Positions 16,492-23,621 of a stretch of 52,884 bases of DNA are shown here, in pieces; within the stretch, counting starts at the first letter, position 1; the number at the start of each line of letters is the position of its first letter. A model generated the notes under the pieces. The model saw only the letters and a list, made by a program, of their open reading frames with translations. It was not told the DNA's origin and searched no databases. Source of the DNA: Rhodoplanes serenus (GTDB taxonomy: Bacteria > Pseudomonadota > Alphaproteobacteria > Rhizobiales > Xanthobacteraceae). The DNA lies in the NCBI GenBank assembly GCA_945897515.1, contig CAMDFO010000029.1, positions 1 through 52,884 on the forward strand, read 5' to 3'. Both the position numbers and the translations under genes were made by a program.

Positions 16492-16887
16492 TCAGTCGTG
16501 ATCGTGGAAATCGTGCGGCTGCAGCTCGATCGGCTTGCCGTGCGGCGTGCGATCTGCCGCGTTGTCCCAGGCGTGGAAATAACGCTTCAGCGTCTTGGCG
16601 TCGGCGACGCCCTTGTCCGAGACCAGGCGCTCCAGCGCGTTCAGCCAGTGCCGGTAATAGGTCTCGCCGGTGTCCGGGTCGCCGGCCGCCTGCGCGCGCT
16701 TGATCTCGGCGCTGAGCGTCTCCGCCCATTCCGGCCAGGTGAACAGTCCGCGGTCGTACAGCGCGAGCGTCATCGCGAAGGCTTGCGCCTCCCAAGGCTC
16801 GCGGAACACCGGCCCCTCGGAGTCGCAGGGGATGCTCGGGATGGCTTGTGTTGCACTCTGCGCAGCGGCGGGGTCGATGGAGGTCAT
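16492..16887 (-). CDS. Nitrile hydratase accessory protein (NHase beta N-terminal-like)
   Basis: 131 residues resembling the N-terminal half of the nitrile hydratase beta subunit (VFREPWEAQAFAMTLALYDRG ... FTWPEWAETLSAEI ... YYRHWLNALERLVSDKG). In cobalt-type systems such a small protein escorts the alpha subunit, inserts cobalt and swaps for the beta subunit. The C-terminus ends ELQPHDFHDHD, a possible metal ligand. It is the third gene of the operon, separated from beta by about 127 bp that hold a palindromic repeat. The call of cobalt escort rests on the family and on the cobalt-type alpha subunit. Confidence 0.87.
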   Translation of the reverse strand: MTSIDPAAAQSATQAIPSIPCDSEGPVFREPWEAQAFAMTLALYDRGLFTWPEWAETLSAEIKRAQAAGDPDTGETYYRHWLNALERLVSDKGVADAKTLKRYFHAWDNAADRTPHGKPIELQPHDFHDHD

Positions 16888-16903
16888 GAGCGGAATTCTC
16901 TAC

Positions 16904-17012
16904 ACGTCATTCCGGAAGGCGAGCGGAGCGAGGCTGTCCGGAATCCAGAGCCACGCAAACATCTTGTTGCCCTGGATTCCGGGCTCGACGCTTCGCGTCG
17001 CCCCGGAATGAC
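16904..17012. repeat. Palindromic repeat inside the nitrile hydratase operon (GTCATTCCGG type)
   Basis: The left arm CGTCATTCCGG ... TCCGGAATCCAGAGCC and the right arm TGGATTCCGGG ... CCCGGAATGACCG fold into one long hairpin, with side hairpins AGGCGAGCGGAGCGAGGCT and GACGCTTCGCGTC. It lies between beta and the accessory gene, so it may weaken or punctuate transcription there. Confidence 0.85.
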
Positions 17013-17014
17013 CG

Positions 17015-17674
17015 TTACACTGGGTCAAGATACGGCTCGAACGCGTCGATTGAAATCTTGATGGTCGGGTCGGCGTCCGGTCCCCACAATTCGCGGCTCG
17101 TGAACACCACAGTATAGAGCCACTGCGGGCTGTCGCCCTGGCCGGCCGCGGCCGAATCCGGAAACACATGCGTGCCGTGGATCATCTCGACCACGCCTTC
17201 GTGGCCGCGCACGTAGCGCGGCAGCCGCGTGTGGCCCTGCGGATGAATGTTCTTGCAGCGCACACGGTCGCCGATCCTGAACTTCGCCTCGGTGTTGGTC
17301 GGCCGCGCGAACGTGCCGCGCGTCATCACCCGCGGCAGGTCCTTCATCTCGAACGGCCCGCGCTTGAGCGGCTTGGCGGGCTCCAGCGCGTGGCCTGCTT
17401 CGACTTCCTTCTGAGTGATGTAGCCGCGGTCGACCAGCATCTGGCGGAGACCCAGGAACCACTTCTGATAATAGGTCGCCTGAAGATAGATGTGCGGAGG
17501 CAGCATTTCGCGCGAATGGCGGCCGATGTCGATGTTCCAGGCGCCGGTCGCGCCCATGGCGCGGTTCATCGCCATCACGCGGCCTTCCCACGGCTCATGG
17601 AACGGCGGCTCGTTCGGTTCGACCTCGACCTTGCCGAAGCCGTCCATACCGCCCATGTCGTGAACCCCGTTCAC
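17015..17674 (-). CDS. nthB: Nitrile hydratase beta subunit
   Basis: 219 residues, normal length. The N-terminal helical part ([20 protein letters not shown], then FHEPWEGRVMAMNRAMG and YYQKWFLGLRQMLVDRG) covers the alpha subunit; the C-terminal SH3-like barrel begins at about 119 with FRIGDRVRCKNIHPQGHTRLPRYVRG. With alpha it hydrates nitriles to amides in the cytoplasm. The start is GTG 17674, which overlaps the stop of a preceding mini-ORF (GTGA) and has GGAG seven bases upstream. In most operons of this type beta starts at the alpha stop; here two extra copies of its first codons intervene. Confidence 0.92.
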   Translation of the reverse strand: MNGVHDMGGMDGFGKVEVEPNEPPFHEPWEGRVMAMNRAMGATGAWNIDIGRHSREMLPPHIYLQATYYQKWFLGLRQMLVDRGYITQKEVEAGHALEPAKPLKRGPFEMKDLPRVMTRGTFARPTNTEAKFRIGDRVRCKNIHPQGHTRLPRYVRGHEGVVEMIHGTHVFPDSAAAGQGDSPQWLYTVVFTSRELWGPDADPTIKISIDAFEPYLDPV

Positions 17675-17706
17675 GACCCAGCTCCAATGTCGTGAACCCC
17701 GTTCAC
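17671..17706 (-). CDS. 11-residue mini-ORF, second copy of the beta-subunit start
   Basis: Starts with GTG 17706, reads [11 protein letters not shown] and stops at 17671-17673 in TGA that overlaps the true beta GTG start. It contains GGAG positioned seven bases before the next start. It arose by duplication of a 32-bp unit. Translation is inferred from the overlapping stop-start pairs and the local ribosome-binding site; the peptide itself probably has no function. Confidence 0.45.
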   Translation of the reverse strand: MNGVHDIGAGS

Positions 17707-17738
17707 GACCAAGCTCCCATGTCGTGGACGCCGTTCAT
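17703..17738 (-). CDS. 11-residue mini-ORF, first copy of the beta-subunit start
   Basis: ATG 17738 overlaps the TGA of the alpha gene (ATGA), exactly where a normal beta start would be. It reads [11 protein letters not shown] and ends at TGA 17703-17705, which overlaps the GTG of the next copy. GGGAG lies seven bases before that GTG. Ribosomes finishing alpha would meet this start first and must re-initiate twice to reach beta. Confidence 0.45.
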   Translation of the reverse strand: MNGVHDMGAWS

Positions 17739-18388
17739 GATGCTTTCTCGTCTGCCTTCGGCAGGCCGGTGCCGATCATCGAGTCGCGCGTGACGATCTC
17801 CGTCAACTGATCCTCGCTCCAGCCTTCGGTGCCCTCGGGGCGCATCGGCAGCACGAGGAAACGCGTCTCGGCCGTCGAATCCCAAACGCGAATCTCGGTG
17901 TCCTTGGAAACCTCGACGCCGAAATCGGCGAGCACGCCGCGCGGGTCTTTCACCGCGCGCGAGCGATACGGCGAGGCCTTGTACCAGACCGGCGGCAGGC
18001 CGAGCATTTCCCACGGGTAGCAGGAGCACAGCGTGCAGACGATGATGTTGTGGGTCTTGGGCGTGTTCTCCACCGCCACCAGGTGATCGCCGACCCGGCT
18101 GAAATGGCCCAGCGTTTCGATCGCCTTGGACGCGTTCTCCAGCAGCGCCTTCTTGAAGGCCGGATCGGTCCAGGCCTTGGCCACCACGCGGGCGCCGTTG
18201 CGTGGGCCGATCTTGGTCTCGTAGGCCTCGACGATGGCGTCGAGCGCCGCCGGATCGACATAGCCCTTCTCGGTCAGGATGGTTTCGAGCGCGCGAACCC
18301 GAAGCTGCGTCTCGGACAGTTCCGAACCGTGGTCATGGTCGTGGCGATGCCCGTGGTCGTGGTGATGATCGTGGTCTTTGCCGGCCAT
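17735..18388 (-). CDS. nthA: Nitrile hydratase alpha subunit, cobalt type, with His-rich N-terminus
   Basis: 217 residues. The metal-binding motif VCTLCSCY has C118, C121, S122 and C123, with Thr after the first Cys as in cobalt enzymes (iron enzymes have Ser). In known enzymes two of these Cys become sulfinic and sulfenic acid. [17 protein letters not shown] and [10 protein letters not shown]...VTRDSMIG are also conserved. Residues 2-20 are almost entirely His and Asp with a few Gly/Lys/Arg, an unusual added tail that could bind Co2+. It is first gene of the operon and overlaps the next start by four bases. Thiocyanate hydrolase gamma shares the Cys motif, but gene order and beta favour nitrile hydratase. 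Confidence 0.93.
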   Translation of the reverse strand: MAGKDHDHHHDHGHRHDHDHGSELSETQLRVRALETILTEKGYVDPAALDAIVEAYETKIGPRNGARVVAKAWTDPAFKKALLENASKAIETLGHFSRVGDHLVAVENTPKTHNIIVCTLCSCYPWEMLGLPPVWYKASPYRSRAVKDPRGVLADFGVEVSKDTEIRVWDSTAETRFLVLPMRPEGTEGWSEDQLTEIVTRDSMIGTGLPKADEKAS

Positions 18389-18432
18389 GGAATCGGTCCC
18401 CTCAAGCGGGATGATTTTGGATTATATAGTGC

Positions 18433-19020
18433 ATGGCCCGTCTGTCCCAACTGCTTCCGGTTGCAGACCGCATCGACCGCCTCAACGCGGCGACCGGGCG
18501 TTTGGCAGCCTGGGCGGCACTGTTCATCGTGCTGGTGCAGTTCACCGTGGTGCTGCTGCGCTATGCGTTCGGCGTGGGTTCGATCTGGCTGTCGGAATCG
18601 ATCATCTACGGTCATGCAGCGCTGTTCATGCTGGCGGCCGCATGGACGCTCCGTGACAACGGACACGTCCGGGTCGATATTTTCTATTCCGACGCCTCGC
18701 CGCGCACCAAGGCGTGGATCGACCTGCTCGGGTCGCTGCTCTTGCTGCTGCCGTTCATGCTGGTGCTGGCGTGGTTCTCGTTTCCCTATGTGCAGCGGTC
18801 GTGGACGATCCTGGAGCGCTCGCGCGAGACCAGCGGCATCCCGGCGGTGTTCCTGCTCAAGACGCTGATCCCGGTGTTCGCGGCGATGATGGCGCTGCAA
18901 GGAATTTCGCAGGCGATCCGGGCGGGGAATATGCTTTTCTCACCACCCGTCACCCCCGGGCTTGACCCGGAGGTCCATCCCATTTCGCAAGATGGATTGC
19001 CGGGTCAGGCCCGGCAATGA
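18433..19020 (+). CDS. TRAP transporter small permease (DctQ family), repeat-derived C-terminus
   Basis: 195 residues with four hydrophobic segments (about 24-45, 55-75, 93-115, 138-158), the DctQ pattern. It partners the large permease encoded just downstream to take up organic acids with sodium. The last 26 or so residues (from SPPVTPGLDPEVHPISQD on) are translated from a palindromic intergenic repeat, so the original C-terminus was probably near QAIRAGN. The start is 45 bp from the divergent nitrile hydratase alpha ATG, leaving a very short shared promoter region containing TTATATAG. No DctP receptor gene is adjacent. Confidence 0.87.
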   Translation: MARLSQLLPVADRIDRLNAATGRLAAWAALFIVLVQFTVVLLRYAFGVGSIWLSESIIYGHAALFMLAAAWTLRDNGHVRVDIFYSDASPRTKAWIDLLGSLLLLLPFMLVLAWFSFPYVQRSWTILERSRETSGIPAVFLLKTLIPVFAAMMALQGISQAIRAGNMLFSPPVTPGLDPEVHPISQDGLPGQARQ

Positions 19021-19022
19021 CA
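18948..19022. repeat. Palindromic repeat within the 3' end of the DctQ gene
   Basis: The left half CGTCACCCCCGGGCTTGACCC and the right half GGGTCAGGCCCGGCAATGAC with inner arms GGTCCATCC/ATGGATTGCC match the family at 2464 and 21220. It is in frame and its last bases supply the stop codon TGA of the permease gene. Confidence 0.8.
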
Positions 19023-19027
19023 GGCCG

Positions 19028-20422
19028 ATGATCCTTCCTGAAATCCTCGCCGTGCTGATGGTGGTCGCCGTCTGCGGCTTTTTGTTCTTCGGCTATCCGG
19101 TGGCGCTGACGCTCGGTGGGGTGTCGCTCGCCTTCGCTGCGCTTGGGCATTTGCTCGGCGCCATGAGCTTCTCGTTCATCGGAGCGCTGCCGGCGCGGGT
19201 CTATGGCGTGATGACCAACGACGTGCTGCTCGCGATTCCGCTGTTCGTGTTCATGGGCGTGATGCTGGAGCGGTCGCGCATCGCCGAGGAATTGCTGGAG
19301 ACCATGGGCCGGTTGTTCGGTTCGCTGCGCGGCGGGCTGGGCATTTCCGTGGTCATCGTGGGCACGCTGCTCGCTGCTGCCAAGGGTGTGGTCGGTGCGA
19401 CCACCGTGACCATGGGTCTGATCACGCTGCCCGCCATGCTGCGCCACGGCTACGACAAGGCGCTCGCCGCCGGCACCGTGGCCGCGACCGCGACGCTCGC
19501 GCAAATCTTCCCTCCCGCCACCGTGCTGGTCCTGCTCGGCGACCAGCTTTCCACCGCCTATCAGGCGGCGCAGCTTTCCAAGGGCATCTTCGCCCCCGCA
19601 TCCGTAACGGTGGCCGACCTGTTCGCGGGCGCGATCGTTCCGGGGTTTTCGCTGGTTGCGATGTACATGCTCTATCTCGTGTTCATGGCGGTGTTTTTCC
19701 CAAAGACCTCGCCGGCGATCCCGCCGGAGCCCGGCGCGCCGAAAGGCTTCGCGTTGGCGCGGCGCGTCATCGAAGTGCTGGTCGCGCCTTTGGCATTGAT
19801 CCTCGCCGTGCTCGGCTCGATCCTCGGCGGCATCGCGACGCCGACCGAGGCCGCGTCGGTCGGGGCGGTCGGGGCCATCCTGCTCACGGCTCGCCGTGCA
19901 CGGCTTGCCGAGGCGCTCGGGCCCACGGTGCAGAAAACCACGCAGATCACCTGCATGATCTTCGTCATCCTGATCGGCGCCACGCTGTTCAGTCTGGTGT
20001 TTCGCGGGCTCGGCGGCGACGACATGGTGCACCGCGCGCTCGGCAACCTGCCGGGCGGCGTGGCGGGCGCGATTCTGGTCGTGATGGTGGCGATGTTCCT
20101 GCTCGGCTTCGTGATGGACGCGTTCGAGATCATCTTCGTGGTGGTGCCGATCGTCGCGCCCGCGCTCTTGGCGATGCCGGGCGTCGATCCGGTCTGGCTC
20201 GGCATCATGATGGCGCTGAATTTGCAGACCTCGTACCTGCACCCGCCGCTCGGGCCGACCTTGTTCTTTTTGCGCGGCGTCGCGCCGCCCGAGATCACGA
20301 CGTGGCACATCTACGTCGGTGTGATCCCGTTCGTTGGGATACAATTGTTTGCGCTGGTCGTGCTGTGGTACGTGCCGGGGCTCGCGACTGCGCTGCCGCA
20401 GGCGATCTATGGCGGCCGATGA
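19028..20422 (+). CDS. TRAP transporter large permease (DctM family)
   Basis: 464 residues with about twelve hydrophobic segments from start to end. Typical motifs include the N-terminal FFGYPVALTLGG, AIPLFVFMGVMLERSRIAE, AAAKGVVGATTVTMGLITLPAML and the C-terminal NLQTSYLHPPLGPTLFFLRG. It is the ion-coupled translocation subunit of a TRAP dicarboxylate-type importer. ATG 19028 lies seven bases past the DctQ stop; an upstream in-frame extension would be repeat sequence. The receptor must be elsewhere. The sugar-acid versus dicarboxylate versus amino-acid specificity cannot be seen. Confidence 0.92.
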   Translation: MILPEILAVLMVVAVCGFLFFGYPVALTLGGVSLAFAALGHLLGAMSFSFIGALPARVYGVMTNDVLLAIPLFVFMGVMLERSRIAEELLETMGRLFGSLRGGLGISVVIVGTLLAAAKGVVGATTVTMGLITLPAMLRHGYDKALAAGTVAATATLAQIFPPATVLVLLGDQLSTAYQAAQLSKGIFAPASVTVADLFAGAIVPGFSLVAMYMLYLVFMAVFFPKTSPAIPPEPGAPKGFALARRVIEVLVAPLALILAVLGSILGGIATPTEAASVGAVGAILLTARRARLAEALGPTVQKTTQITCMIFVILIGATLFSLVFRGLGGDDMVHRALGNLPGGVAGAILVVMVAMFLLGFVMDAFEIIFVVVPIVAPALLAMPGVDPVWLGIMMALNLQTSYLHPPLGPTLFFLRGVAPPEITTWHIYVGVIPFVGIQLFALVVLWYVPGLATALPQAIYGGR

Positions 20423-20429
20423 GGGAATG

Positions 20430-21206
20430 ATGAAAGCGTCCGAACTGTTCGATCTCAAAGGCCGCGTCGCGCTGGTGACCGGCGCGTCCAGCGGGCTCGG
20501 CCTGCGTTTCGCCGAGGTGCTGGCGGCGAACGGCGCTTCGGTCGCGCTGGTGGCGCGGCGGGCCGATAAGCTCGCGGACGCCAAGGCCCGGATCGAGAAA
20601 TCCGGCGGCAAGGCGATCGCGGTCGAGGCCGATGTGATGGATCGCGCGGCGATGAACCGCGCCTTCGATCAGGCTGAGGCCGCGCTCGGCACCGTCACCA
20701 TCCTGATCAACAACGCCGGCGTCGCACATTCGACCCGCGCCACCGATGTCACCGAAGAGGAGTGGCGGCGCGTCGTCGGCACCAATCTCGACGCGGTGTT
20801 CTTCTGGGCGCAGGAGGGCGCGCGCCGCATGCTCAAGGCGAACGCGAAGGGCGCCATCGTCAACATCGCCTCGGTGCTCGGCTTCGGCGTATCCAAGGGC
20901 ACCATCGCCTATGCGACTGCGAAAGCCGGCGTGGTGCAGATGACCAAGGCGCTCGGCAACGAGCTGGCGTTCAAGGGCGTGCGGGTCAACGCCATCGCGC
21001 CGGGCTGGTTCGTCACCGACATCAACCGCGACTACCTGTCGAGCGAACACGGCAAGAAGCTTACGCGGGACATCCCGGTCGGCCGCTTCGGGCAAGACGG
21101 CGATCTCGACGGCGCGCTGCTGCTGCTTGTGTCAAATGCCGGCAGCTACATGGCCGGCACCACGGTGGTGGTCGACGGCGGGCAGATGGTGGCGCTGCGC
21201 GGGTAA
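20430..21206 (+). CDS. Short-chain dehydrogenase/reductase
   Basis: 258 residues, classical SDR length. The cofactor motif TGASSGLG (17-24), NNAG (94-97), and the catalytic S148, Y161 and K165 (YATAK) are intact, so an active NAD(P)-dependent oxidoreductase on a hydroxyl or keto group is expected. R44-R45 after the second strand suggest NADP(H) preference. Start choice among ATG 20409, 20427 and 20430 is uncertain; 20430 has GAGGGA close upstream. It follows dctM by seven bases and precedes an acyl-CoA dehydrogenase, in keeping with beta-oxidation-like catabolism of an imported acid. Confidence 0.9.
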   Translation: MKASELFDLKGRVALVTGASSGLGLRFAEVLAANGASVALVARRADKLADAKARIEKSGGKAIAVEADVMDRAAMNRAFDQAEAALGTVTILINNAGVAHSTRATDVTEEEWRRVVGTNLDAVFFWAQEGARRMLKANAKGAIVNIASVLGFGVSKGTIAYATAKAGVVQMTKALGNELAFKGVRVNAIAPGWFVTDINRDYLSSEHGKKLTRDIPVGRFGQDGDLDGALLLLVSNAGSYMAGTTVVVDGGQMVALRG

Positions 21207-21219
21207 TGACGATCCTCTC

Positions 21220-21305
21220 CACGTCATGCCCGGCTTTATGCCGGGCATCCACGTCTTGGCCTGGAAGCAAGACGTGGATGGCCGGGACAAGCCCGGCCAT
21301 GACGG
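21220..21305. repeat. Palindromic intergenic repeat (GTCATGCCCGG type)
   Basis: CACGTCATGCCCGGC...GCCGGGCATCCACGTCTTG pairs with CAAGACGTGGATGGCCGGG...CCCGGCCATGACG. The inner stem CCACGTCTTG with CAAGACGTGG is perfect. It lies between the SDR and the acyl-CoA dehydrogenase genes, both on the plus strand. Confidence 0.85.
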
Positions 21306-21342
21306 TGATAGAGTTGTGAGCTTTCAAGACAGGTCGATAATC

Positions 21343-22554
21343 ATGGACTTCACACTCTCTCCCGAAATCGAATCCCTCCGCATCCGCACCCGCGCCTTCG
21401 TCGAGGAGCACGTGCTGCCGCTGGAATCCGACCCTGGCAATTTCGCCGAGCACGAGAACATCCCGGACGAGCGGCTCGCGCCGGTGCGGGAGAAGGCGAA
21501 GGCCGCGGGGCTGTGGGCGCCGCAGTCGCCCAAGGAATACGGCGGCATGGATTTGCCGATGGTGGCCTGGGTGGTGATGTACGAGGAGGCGGCGCGCTCG
21601 CTGTTCGGGCCGCTGGCGTTCAATTGCATGGCGCCGGACGACGGCAACATGAATGTGCTGAAGAAGCTCGGCACGCCGGCGCAGAAGGAAAAGTGGCTGC
21701 GACCGATCGTCGAGGGCAAGGTACGCTCGTCGTTTGCCATGACCGAGCCCGCGCCGGGCGGCGGCTCCGACCCGAGCATGATCAAGACCTCCGCCGAGAA
21801 GCACGGCGACACCTGGAAGATCTACGGCCGCAAGTGGTTCATCACCGGAGCCGCAGCCGCGTCGCACTTCATCCTCGCCGCGCGCACCTCCGACGACAAG
21901 CGCAAGGGCATCACCACGTTCCTCTATCACAAGGACCAGCCCGGCTGGCGGATCGTGCGCCGCATCGACATCATGGGGCCGGAGGAGCACGGCGGGCACT
22001 GCGAACTCGAGTTCGACGGCCTCGAAGTGCACGAGAGCGACATCCTTTCGGGCATCGGCGATGGGCTCAAGGTCGTGCAGGTGCGGCTCGGCCCGGCGCG
22101 GCTGACGCACTGCATGCGTTGGACCGGCTGGGCCAAGCGCTGCGTCGAGATTGCGCAGGAGTACGTCAACCGCCGCGAGGGCTTCGGCGTCAAGCTCGCC
22201 GACCGCGAAAGCGTGCAGATGAAGCTCGGCGAGGTCGGACACAACATCCACATCGGCCGGCTGCTCACCATGCATGCGGCATGGAAGCTCGATCAGGGCG
22301 ATTACGCCCGCAAGGAAGTGTCGATGGCGAAGCTGCACATGGCCAACACGCTGCACCAGGCGGCGGATGTCGCGATCCAGCTCCAAGGCGCGCGCGGCTA
22401 TTCCAAGGACACCGTGGTGGAATGGATCTACCGCGCCGCCCGCGCCGCGCGGCTGGTCGACGGCGCCGACGAGGTGCACAAGATGGTGCTGGCGAAGTTC
22501 ATGCGCGAGGAAGGCCGCGATTTCTGGAGTTGGAGCGCGGGCAACAGGGTGTAA
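21343..22554 (+). CDS. Acyl-CoA dehydrogenase family protein
   Basis: 403 residues with the usual three parts: N-terminal helices, a central beta barrel (FAMTEPAPGGGSDPSMI near 128-144, binding FAD and substrate), and C-terminal helices ending GYSKDTVVEWIYRAARAARLVDGADEVHK. It oxidises an acyl-CoA at the alpha-beta bond and gives electrons to electron-transferring flavoprotein. The pattern is that of the ACAD10/11-like bacterial group rather than short-chain enzymes. ATG 21343 is chosen because it starts the conserved MDFTLSPEIE; upstream frame overlaps a repeat. Co-directional with the SDR before it and the Bug receptor after it. Confidence 0.9.
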   Translation: MDFTLSPEIESLRIRTRAFVEEHVLPLESDPGNFAEHENIPDERLAPVREKAKAAGLWAPQSPKEYGGMDLPMVAWVVMYEEAARSLFGPLAFNCMAPDDGNMNVLKKLGTPAQKEKWLRPIVEGKVRSSFAMTEPAPGGGSDPSMIKTSAEKHGDTWKIYGRKWFITGAAAASHFILAARTSDDKRKGITTFLYHKDQPGWRIVRRIDIMGPEEHGGHCELEFDGLEVHESDILSGIGDGLKVVQVRLGPARLTHCMRWTGWAKRCVEIAQEYVNRREGFGVKLADRESVQMKLGEVGHNIHIGRLLTMHAAWKLDQGDYARKEVSMAKLHMANTLHQAADVAIQLQGARGYSKDTVVEWIYRAARAARLVDGADEVHKMVLAKFMREEGRDFWSWSAGNRV

Positions 22555-22596
22555 GCTTCAAGCGCCGGTGCATTGTCCGTCCCAAGGAGTGCGACC

Positions 22597-23568
22597 ATGT
22601 CGATCTGGAACTGGGTGCTCGCGTGTTTCGTCGTCGTGGGCGCGATGGCTTCGGTGGGACCCGCACAATCCCAGGACTGGCCGTCTCGCCCCGTAAAAAT
22701 CATCGTGCCGTTTGCGCCCGGCGGCAATGCCGACGGCATGGCGCGCATGGTCTCGCAGCGCTTCCACGAGGTCTTCAACCAGCAGTTTGTGGTCGAGAAT
22801 CGCACCGGCGCGGGTGGCGCGATCGCGGTCGAGGCGGTCGCACGCTCGCCGGCCGACGGTCTTACGCTGCTTTGGGGCGTGCAGCCGCAGATCGTGATCC
22901 TGCCGGCGATGACCAAGGTGCCTTATGACCCGGTGAAGGATTTGGCGCCGATCAGCGTGCTCGGCACCAATCCGTTCGTGCTGGTGGTCAACGGCAAGCT
23001 GCCGGTGAAGACCACCCAGGAGTTTGTCGCCTGGGTGAAGGGTCAGCCGGCCAAGCTCAGCTACGGTTCCAGCGGGCTCGGCAGCGTGGCGCAACTCGCG
23101 ATGGCGCTGTTCCTCAAGCGCGCCAATCTCGACATGACCGCCGTGCACTATCGCGGCAACGCGCCAGCGCTTGCCGACGTCATCGCGGGTCATGTACCGG
23201 CGATGTTCTCCAGTCTCGCGGATGCGCTGCCGCACGCCAAAAGCGGCAATGTCCGGCTGCTGGCCGTGAGCGGGGCCAGGCGCGCGCCGCAGATACCGGA
23301 TGTTCCGACCGTCGCCGAGGCCGGCTATGCCGGCTACAACGTCGTGACGTGGAACGGCCTGATGGCGCCGGCCGCGACGCCGAAGCCGGTCGTCGACCGG
23401 ATCGCTGCGGAGTTCGCGCGCGCCGTCAAGGACCCGAAATTCGCCGAGCGGCTGACCGCCTACGGCGTCGACCCGCTCGGCAACACGCCGGCCGAGTTCC
23501 AATCGCTGATCGCCGCGGAGATTCCGCTGTGGATCGAGGCCGTCAATCTGGCGGGCGCGAAGCAATAG
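22597..23568 (+). CDS. Bug/TctC-family periplasmic substrate-binding receptor
   Basis: 323 residues. A signal peptide covers residues 1-27 or so (WNWVLACFVVVGAMASVGPAQS), and the mature protein starts QDWPSRPVKIIVPFAPGG. HYRGNAPALADVIAGHVPAMF and IPDVPTVAEAGYAGY are further hallmarks. It binds an unknown carboxylate-like ligand. ATG 22597 has AAGGAG seven bases upstream. It lies 42 bp behind the acyl-CoA dehydrogenase gene, so it is probably in the same operon, which may point to a substrate that is later handled as a CoA ester. Confidence 0.93.
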   Translation: MSIWNWVLACFVVVGAMASVGPAQSQDWPSRPVKIIVPFAPGGNADGMARMVSQRFHEVFNQQFVVENRTGAGGAIAVEAVARSPADGLTLLWGVQPQIVILPAMTKVPYDPVKDLAPISVLGTNPFVLVVNGKLPVKTTQEFVAWVKGQPAKLSYGSSGLGSVAQLAMALFLKRANLDMTAVHYRGNAPALADVIAGHVPAMFSSLADALPHAKSGNVRLLAVSGARRAPQIPDVPTVAEAGYAGYNVVTWNGLMAPAATPKPVVDRIAAEFARAVKDPKFAERLTAYGVDPLGNTPAEFQSLIAAEIPLWIEAVNLAGAKQ

Positions 23569-23621
23569 GAATATCGCGGCCGCACAGGGGTTCAGATCAA
23601 TGACCATCACCGGGGAGCGAC

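Larger units (their letters stand above)
17652..17738 (-). repeat. 32-bp tandem repeat at the nitrile hydratase alpha/beta junction
   Basis: Copies at 17738-17707 and 17706-17675 (27 of 32 bases identical) and a partial third copy from 17674 to 17652 that continues into the true beta gene (22 of 23 identical to copy two). Each full unit contains a start codon, eight beta codons, GGAG and a 7-base spacer. Confidence 0.9.

Noticed and set aside
18950..20611. A 553-codon minus-strand frame over the TRAP permease genes
   Set aside because: Antisense of membrane-protein codons gives a polar, His/Arg/Gln-rich shadow without domains.
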